48,833 bases of DNA from Selenomonas sp. (lineage in GTDB: Bacteria > Bacillota > Negativicutes > Selenomonadales > Selenomonadaceae). The translations under genes and the position numbers were made by a program. This document shows, one piece after another, positions 44,733-48,833 of this stretch. The notes beneath the pieces were generated by a model. That model saw nothing but the letters and a program-made list of their open reading frames with translations. It made no database searches and had not been told where the DNA came from. How positions within the stretch are numbered: position 1 is the stretch's first letter; each line of letters starts with the position of its first letter. The stretch covers positions 1 through 48,833 of the forward strand of contig JAGPMW010000015.1 in the NCBI GenBank assembly GCA_018052705.1, in the 5' to 3' direction.

Positions 44733-46325
44733 TTATTTATCCCATTCCTCAATCCGACACATATGGCTGCGGCTGTCTTTATCATAGCTGATTCCTACCA
44801 GCAGGATCCGGCCACGATAGGCCTCCAGTGACTGGCAGTACTGCTTTTCCTGGATCTGCCGGATAGCCGTCTCTACACTCTGGTTCCACTTCAGCTCCAC
44901 CACCATTGCCGGCTTGTCCGCATACTTTGGACGCGGTACAAATACCAGATCAGCAAAGCCCTTGCCCGTCGGCAGCTCGCGTATCACCGTATAATACTCA
45001 CGGGCGCTGTAATAAGCCAGCGACACCGTATAGCTCAGGGCCGTCTCCGAATTGTACTGGATATGACTCGTCTCAAAATGAGCCTCTTCCAGCCCCTGCG
45101 CAACCGCCTCAGCATCCTGCTGCCAGGTTGCCTGCAGCAGATCATCTGACCGCTTCACCGACCGGAGAATCTCCGACCACTTTGAGGCCGCCGTCGCCGA
45201 TACGAACTCATCCATCAATTCCTTATTGGGAATAAATACCGATTTTGTATCAAAATCATAGCCCAGATACCCCAGATGAATCAGCAATGTCAGGATATCC
45301 TCATAGCTGTGAAATGTCGTCATATCATTATTGAACGTCCGGATATCAATTTTCCGCGTCCCACCAGCCATCAACTCCAGCACCGCATCACGCAGCCCAT
45401 CATAATTCATATCAATATAAAGCTGCAAGGCATTGAACGTCTCCGTCTGATTCCAATAGTCATCGCAAATTCCCGTACGGGCAGCCATAACCACCGAACG
45501 AGGATTATAAATGGCACAATCCCGTACCGTATGCCCATCGGTCTGCTTCAGCCGGTAGCCATTGTACCACTCCCTCATCTCTGCAAAATCACGACCATAA
45601 CGCTGACAAAGCTGCCGCACCTCTGCCGTCGTAAAACCTGCATACTGTGACAATTCCCTAGCATTCGTCATCGAAAACTCATCAAACATATTCAGCGCCG
45701 AATGTGTCCCATATTTCTTGATCGGCAGGATCCCCGTCATATAAGCCAGCCCTACATAGCTGCTATCCTTCAGCCAGTCCCTCAGGAAATCCAGATACTT
45801 CCGCTGTTCTTCCGTCTGATCCTTATATTCCCGGAAAATGCAATCCCATTCATCGATAATGATCACAAACTTCCGTCCTGTCTCTGCAAAAACGTCTTCC
45901 ATGCAACTCGGCAGACTCGTGGGATCAAAGTAATCCACGGCAGGATATTCCCTCATCAATTCCCGAAGCACCTTCTGCTGCAAAAGAACCAGCAACTCGG
46001 ACATACTGTGCGTCCGACTCAGGAATTTCTGTATATTCAGCAAGATTACATCATTCTGATTGGCATACTCAGTAAAATGCGTATCACCTGCTATCTCCAT
46101 CCTCTGGAACAGCTCCATCGCATCCGTCGTCCGATCATAATAGGCCGAGATCATATTTGCCGCCATCGACTTCCCAAAGCGCCGTGGCCGACTGATACAA
46201 AGATACCGCTGCTCCGTCCCAAACATCCGATTCAGATAGGCCAGCAAGCCACTCTTATCAATATAGATTTCCGACTGGATCGCACTACGATACGCATCCG
46301 CCCCCGGATTCAGATAAATCCCCAT
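44733..46325 (-). CDS. AAA-ATPase-like protein with C-terminal PD-(D/E)XK nuclease (DUF1703)
   Basis: From the ATG at 46325 (GAGGGGG 7 nt upstream) the protein has 530 residues. The N-terminal half is the AAA-ATPase-like domain with YIDKSGLLAYLNRM, a Walker A RPRRFGKSMAANMI, and Walker B FVIIIDEWDCIF. The C-terminal half carries the nuclease core GFADLVFVPRPKYA followed by MVVELKWNQS, with Asp and E-x-K in place. The family is greatly expanded in Selenomonas and Bacteroidetes and its role is not settled (mobile or defence-like functions have been proposed). It lies between two Rpn relatives, which also have PD-(D/E)XK cores, in opposite orientation. Confidence 0.9.
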   Translation of the reverse strand: MGIYLNPGADAYRSAIQSEIYIDKSGLLAYLNRMFGTEQRYLCISRPRRFGKSMAANMISAYYDRTTDAMELFQRMEIAGDTHFTEYANQNDVILLNIQKFLSRTHSMSELLVLLQQKVLRELMREYPAVDYFDPTSLPSCMEDVFAETGRKFVIIIDEWDCIFREYKDQTEEQRKYLDFLRDWLKDSSYVGLAYMTGILPIKKYGTHSALNMFDEFSMTNARELSQYAGFTTAEVRQLCQRYGRDFAEMREWYNGYRLKQTDGHTVRDCAIYNPRSVVMAARTGICDDYWNQTETFNALQLYIDMNYDGLRDAVLELMAGGTRKIDIRTFNNDMTTFHSYEDILTLLIHLGYLGYDFDTKSVFIPNKELMDEFVSATAASKWSEILRSVKRSDDLLQATWQQDAEAVAQGLEEAHFETSHIQYNSETALSYTVSLAYYSAREYYTVIRELPTGKGFADLVFVPRPKYADKPAMVVELKWNQSVETAIRQIQEKQYCQSLEAYRGRILLVGISYDKDSRSHMCRIEEWDK

Positions 46326-46466
46326 ACCAGTGCCCCCTCTCATCAACAAGATTCCGTATCTCAATAACTATTACTCATTATAACATCTGCCCCCATTAAA
46401 GAAAACATCCGCATTTGTACAGAGTCTGTTCCAAACCATCAACAGACTCACCTTACAGCAAATAAA

Positions 46467-46575
46467 ATGTATACATCTCTACCCTATTTATTATACAGAA
46501 CATATGTTGTATAATAAGTTTAATCGAACATACTTTCTCATTATCTATCTCTATATTTCATGATATAATAAAGGA
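46467..46575 (+). repeat. Leader repeat copy 2 (shared with 43963-44072)
   Basis: This matches the leader of the first Rpn gene from ATGTATACAT through the ribosome binding site AAAGGAG, with similar length (109 against 110 bp). After it the coding start has been lost, so a promoter is left in front of a C-terminal gene fragment. Confidence 0.8.
46497..46529 (+). promoter_or_regulatory. Candidate SOS (LexA-type) box and promoter of Rpn copy 2
   Basis: AGAACATATGTTGT at 46497-46510 contains the perfect palindrome AACATATGTT and the LexA-type core GAAC-ATAT-GTT. It overlaps TTGTAT, followed 18 nt later by TACTTT. The two base changes relative to copy 1 inside the box keep the R-N-R-Y pattern. 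Confidence 0.5.
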
Positions 46576-46989
46576 GAAAAACAGAACCACAAGCTAGAAC
46601 TAGATGATGGAGCAACCAGGATATTTCTGAGCTCCAAAGGTACATTAGACGATGTACCCCCTGATGTAGCAAATTTCCTGTCCTACATGAACGGCACTCC
46701 CAGCAACGACGAATTTGTCCAGGAGATTGCCACCACCATCCAGCAACTGAAAATGAACGAGAAAGAGAGGATGAACTATATGACCTTTGAAATGAAGCTC
46801 AACGAAGAACGTGAAGAAGGCCGTCAAGAGGGTCGCGAGGAGGGTCGCGAGGAAGGCCGTCAAACAGAACGCATTGACTTCGCACTTAAGCTGCTGCGTC
46901 GCAAAATGACCGTTCCTGAGATTCACGAACTCACCAGTCTCCCCGAATCACGTATCCTGGAACTCGCCAAGGAAAACAACCTTCTCTGA
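46564..46989 (+). pseudogene. Rpn family nuclease, C-terminal fragment
   Basis: The open frame reads QNHKLELDDGATRIFLSSKG, then TLDDVPPDVANFLSYMNGTP and an EEGR-repeat helix, ending LPESRILELAKENNLL. It is the C-terminal third of an Rpn protein directly behind the leader of a full gene, so the start codon and nuclease core (about 170-200 residues) have been deleted. The first in-frame ATG is at 46687 and would give a 100-residue protein, but no ribosome binding site precedes it. Compared with copy 1 the EEGR repeat has one more unit. Followed by its own terminator. Confidence 0.85.
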
Positions 46990-47011
46990 CCGCATTCACC
47001 TCCGCAAAGCA

Positions 47012-47060
47012 AAACAGGCCACGAAACAGATATCTCATCTGACTCGTGGCCTGTTTCCCT
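47012..47060 (+). terminator. Terminator of Rpn copy 2
   Basis: A 13-bp outer stem (47012-47024 with 47044-47056) encloses a small inner CAGAT/ATCTG stem and is followed by a weak T-stretch. The outer arm begins AAACAGGCC as in the terminator of copy 1, so the duplicated unit probably included this hairpin. Confidence 0.7.
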
Positions 47061-47086
47061 CGTAATCATTAAATCATCAGGTGTAG

Positions 47087-47311
47087 GAATATCAAGAGCA
47101 GACTATTCAAGCACTAAACAAGTGGATTGAATACGCCGAAGAAAGCCGGCTACACCGAACGACACAACGTCTAGGGCAGTATCGAAAAAGCCCACCTATT
47201 CTGCAAACCGTTACAGGTCAAGCTGCCAACCATTTTGTTGAAATCAGCAATTTAAGGCTGACCCGATACGCTTGCTATCCATCCGCTGGCCGACTTCCTC
47301 CCTACGCTTAA
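47087..47311 (+). pseudogene. C-terminal remnant of an unidentified gene
   Basis: After a TAG at 47084-47086 there is a 74-codon open frame with protein-like composition: EYQEQTIQALNKWIEYAEES, RLHRTTQRLGQYRKSPPIL and a Pro/Arg-rich end SAGRLPPYA, then TAA. There is no start codon near its beginning and no family was recognised, so it is best read as the 3' end of a gene whose front was lost, possibly by the event that joined it to the Rpn terminator region. It ends 22 nt before the next reading frame. Confidence 0.45.
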
Positions 47312-47333
47312 CCAGGAAAGGTCCCGATAAAAT

Positions 47334-47519
47334 ATGAAAACATCTACAGTTAGCGAAATGAAGATCACTCCAAAACAGTTAGAAATTGCATACAAAAAAT
47401 TAAAAGCATGTGTATATTATGATAAAACACAAATTATTCTCAGAAATAAAATTATTGACTATGAAAAAAATTTAAACTATGATCCTTACAAGATTGAGAC
47501 TATGAAAAAATCTCTGTAA
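47334..47519 (+). pseudogene. N-terminal fragment of an unidentified gene, cut by IS256 insertion
   Basis: An ATG at 47334 opens a frame rich in Lys/Ile: MKTSTVSEMKITPKQLEIAY, KKLKACVYYDKTQIILRNKI, IDYEKNLNYDPYKI (54 codons), after which the proposed left end of an IS256-family element starts at 47496 and adds seven foreign codons before TAA. AT-content is clearly higher than in neighbouring core genes, pointing to acquired DNA. The KLKxxxYYDKTxxxLRxKI pattern recalls N-termini of some defence-type reverse transcriptases, but this is a low-confidence memory and no catalytic motif is left to test it. Confidence 0.45.
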
Positions 47520-48574
47520 ATAAAATTCTCTCGAAGGAATAAGGTCTTTTATGGTAAAATTTAATCATAGGAGGCCTTTATCATGGCTAAAAATCAGAAA
47601 CCAATTCACAAAGTTGAAATGACCGATGGAAAGAGATCCATTATCCAGCAGCTCTTCCAAGAGTACAACATTGAGAATGCTAACGACATCCAGGATGCTT
47701 TGAAGGATTTGATCAGAAAATCATATCTATGTATGCCAAAGGGATGACCACAAAACAAATATCTGAAACATTGGATGATATCTATGGCTTTGAAGTATCT
47801 GAAGGCTTTATATCGGATGTGACAGACAAAATCCTGCCCCAAATTGAGGAATGGCAGAGCCGTCCGCTTTCCAGCGTTTACCCAATCGTCTTTGTAGATG
47901 CCATCCATTTCTCCGTCCGACATGATAATATAGTCAGCAAGTTAGCAGCATATATTGTCCTTGGCGTGAATGAGGATGGGTACAAAGAAGTTCTAAGCAT
48001 CGAAGTTGGCGAAAATGAGAGCAGCAAATACTGGTTAGGTGTTCTGAACAGTCTGAAGAACCGTGGCGTAAAGGATATTCTCATCCTTTGTTCGGATGGC
48101 CTCAATGGATTAAAAGAAGCGATTGAGGCCGCATATCCGAAGACCGAAAACCAACGCTGCATTGTCCATATGGTACGCAATACGCTGAAATATGTAGCCA
48201 ACAAGGACATGAAACTATTTGCCAAAGATCTTCGGAGCATCTATACAGCACCAGATGAAAAGACAGCACTCAAACGCCTTCAGGATGTCGATAAGAAATG
48301 GACGCCGCATTATCCGGCAGCCATGAAACGATGGTTTGACAACTGGGATGTCATATCGCCTATCTTTAAATTTTCCACAGAAGTTCGAACTGCATTTTAT
48401 ACAACCAATGCCATAGAAAGCCTAAATTCATCCTATCGGCGTTTGAATCGCCAGCGGAGCGTCTTTCCTAGTGCACAGGCACTGCTAAAAGCATTGTATC
48501 TGGCTACGTTCGAAGCAACTAAGAAATGGACGATGACAATTAGGAACTGGGGCAAGGTACGAGGCGAATTATCC
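47496..48574 (+). mobile_element. IS256-family element 1 (internally deleted, right end interrupted)
   Basis: The left end is placed at 47496 because the 25 nt from there match the outer end of element 2 at 17 of 25 positions, with GAGA at the tip and TGTAAA at positions 20-25, as in IS256-type ends. A promoter-like TGGTAAAAT at about 47554 and AGGAGG precede the transposase gene. The right part is cut by element 2 at 48575. Confidence 0.6.
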
Positions 48575-48598
48575 GAGAGTGTAATCCATTCTGTGTAA
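47583..48598 (+). pseudogene. IS256-family transposase, deletion plus frameshift and 3' truncation
   Basis: The first frame starts at ATG 47583 (MAKNQKPIHKVEMTDGKRSI) and runs through NANDIQDALKDLI, then breaks near 47715. The second frame resumes with DQKIISMYAKGMTTKQISET and contains the catalytic core: Asp in IVFVDAIHFS, Asp in LILCSDGLNG and Glu in TTNAIESLNSSYRR, with CIVHMVRNTLKY between. About 70-80 residues of the usual N-terminal region are missing at the join. The last eight codons (ESVIHSV and stop) come from the end of the second IS element, replacing the normal C-terminus. So the gene is broken three ways. Confidence 0.85.
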
Positions 48599-48666
48599 AC
48601 TCCATGGATTAATGCTGGAAATTCAAAATCACGAAAAATATATGCCAACATAATGGCACTTGTTGC

Positions 48667-48700
48667 CTCGGTTGTCAATCAGCAACCGGGCTGTTTTTTT
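48667..48700 (+). terminator. Terminator inside the end of IS element 2
   Basis: An 8-bp stem (48667-48674 with 48683-48690, one G-T) and an 8-nt loop are followed by CTG and seven T on the plus strand. Such outward-protecting hairpins at IS ends stop transcription entering from outside. Confidence 0.7.
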
Positions 48701-48704
48701 GCCG

Positions 48705-48833
48705 TCATTCCAAATCAGCCGGTTCAATACGGTCAGCGAAATAAATGCAAAGCTGGGAAACAATTTTATTCCAATCACGGTTGCGGCCACTCCACTTCTT
48801 GGTAATATCTATGGTCGCCAGATAGAGCAGCTT
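48705..48833 (-). CDS. IS256-family transposase, C-terminal part (cut by window edge)
   Basis: The minus strand from the window edge reads 42 codons and TGA: KLLYLATIDITKKWSGRNRD, then WNKIVSQLCIYFADRI and a short acidic end. This is the final helix region of IS256-type transposases (LYLA.xxxTKKW...W). It is related to, but distinct from, the broken transposase on its left, whose sequence at this point is LYLATFEATKKWTMTIRNW. Only this end lies in the window, so intactness is unknown. Confidence 0.85.
   Translation of the reverse strand, partial: KLLYLATIDITKKWSGRNRDWNKIVSQLCIYFADRIEPADLE

Larger units (their letters stand above)
48575..48833 (-). mobile_element. IS256-family element 2, right end (runs off window)
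   Basis: The end is placed at GAGAGTGTAATCC (48575), where transposase 1 loses its family C-terminus. The following TCTGTGTAAA is typical of IS256-type terminal repeats. The element's own transposase runs on the minus strand toward this end. The other end is not in the window. Confidence 0.6.

Noticed and set aside
46800..46870. Short tandem repeats as a CRISPR-like array
   Set aside because: The repeats are 12-nt in-frame EEGR codons without spacers, inside an Rpn C-terminal helix.
1..48833. tRNA, rRNA, riboswitch or T-box elements
   Set aside because: Intergenic regions were read for cloverleaf-like or T-box/TGGNACC patterns, including the argC, dapA and cheA leaders; none was convincing by eye. 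A covariance-model search would be decisive.

Overview
The window looks like a chromosomal segment of a diderm Firmicute, most likely a Negativicutes member (Selenomonas/Mitsuokella-like). This is an inference from three things: strong AGGAGG-type ribosome binding sites and Firmicutes gene order (tig-clpP-clpX-lon-engB, smc-ftsY), a heptose-kinase-like protein of the kind tied to lipopolysaccharide, and roughly 50% GC. The genus cannot be fixed without a search. Nearly all genes lie on the minus strand; the exceptions are a transglycosylase and the mobile or variable right end.

Layout, left to right. 1-300: 5' end of an IS30-family transposase running off the edge. 394-6006: ftsY, smc and a LysR regulator. 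6194-14125: a six-gene chemosensory operon transcribed cheA, cheW, mcp, cheR-cheB fusion, PAS histidine kinase, CheY-like receiver. Its CheA has Tyr where the phospho-accepting His belongs, and its receptor gene is broken. 14374-16732: an aminotransferase and a pair of AhbA/AhbB-like siroheme decarboxylase genes. 16827-23113: engB, lon, clpX, clpP, tig. 23276-27187: GerMN lipoprotein, cell-wall amidase, DUF3006 protein, secreted ComEC-like metallo-beta-lactamase, HAD phosphatase and a small membrane protein. 27274-35427: a complete arginine cluster argC-J-B-D-F-G-H. 35636-43837: monofunctional peptidoglycan transglycosylase (plus strand), an exported unknown protein, serine dehydratase subunits, dapA, a large M16C metalloprotease and a degenerate HldE-like kinase. 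43960-48833: an accessory island with two deleted Rpn-family nuclease genes flanking an AAA-ATPase/PD-(D/E)XK gene, gene remnants, and two nested IS256-family elements.

How genes work together. ArgC-J-B-D-F-G-H make arginine from glutamate, with ArgJ recycling the acetyl group. Trigger factor, ClpXP and Lon form a protein folding and turnover block. FtsY and SMC handle membrane targeting and chromosome organisation. The chemosensory operon has every translation-coupled part of a receptor array, yet its phospho-relay is broken at CheA and its receptor lacks the signalling tip.

The most unusual observations are the His-to-Tyr change in CheA, LexA-box-like palindromes in the duplicated promoters of the two Rpn cassettes, the HldE-like kinase with four altered core motifs, an argB whose conserved N-terminus has no normal start codon, and a set of internal deletions that all hit multi-copy gene families, which could be biology or assembly collapse.
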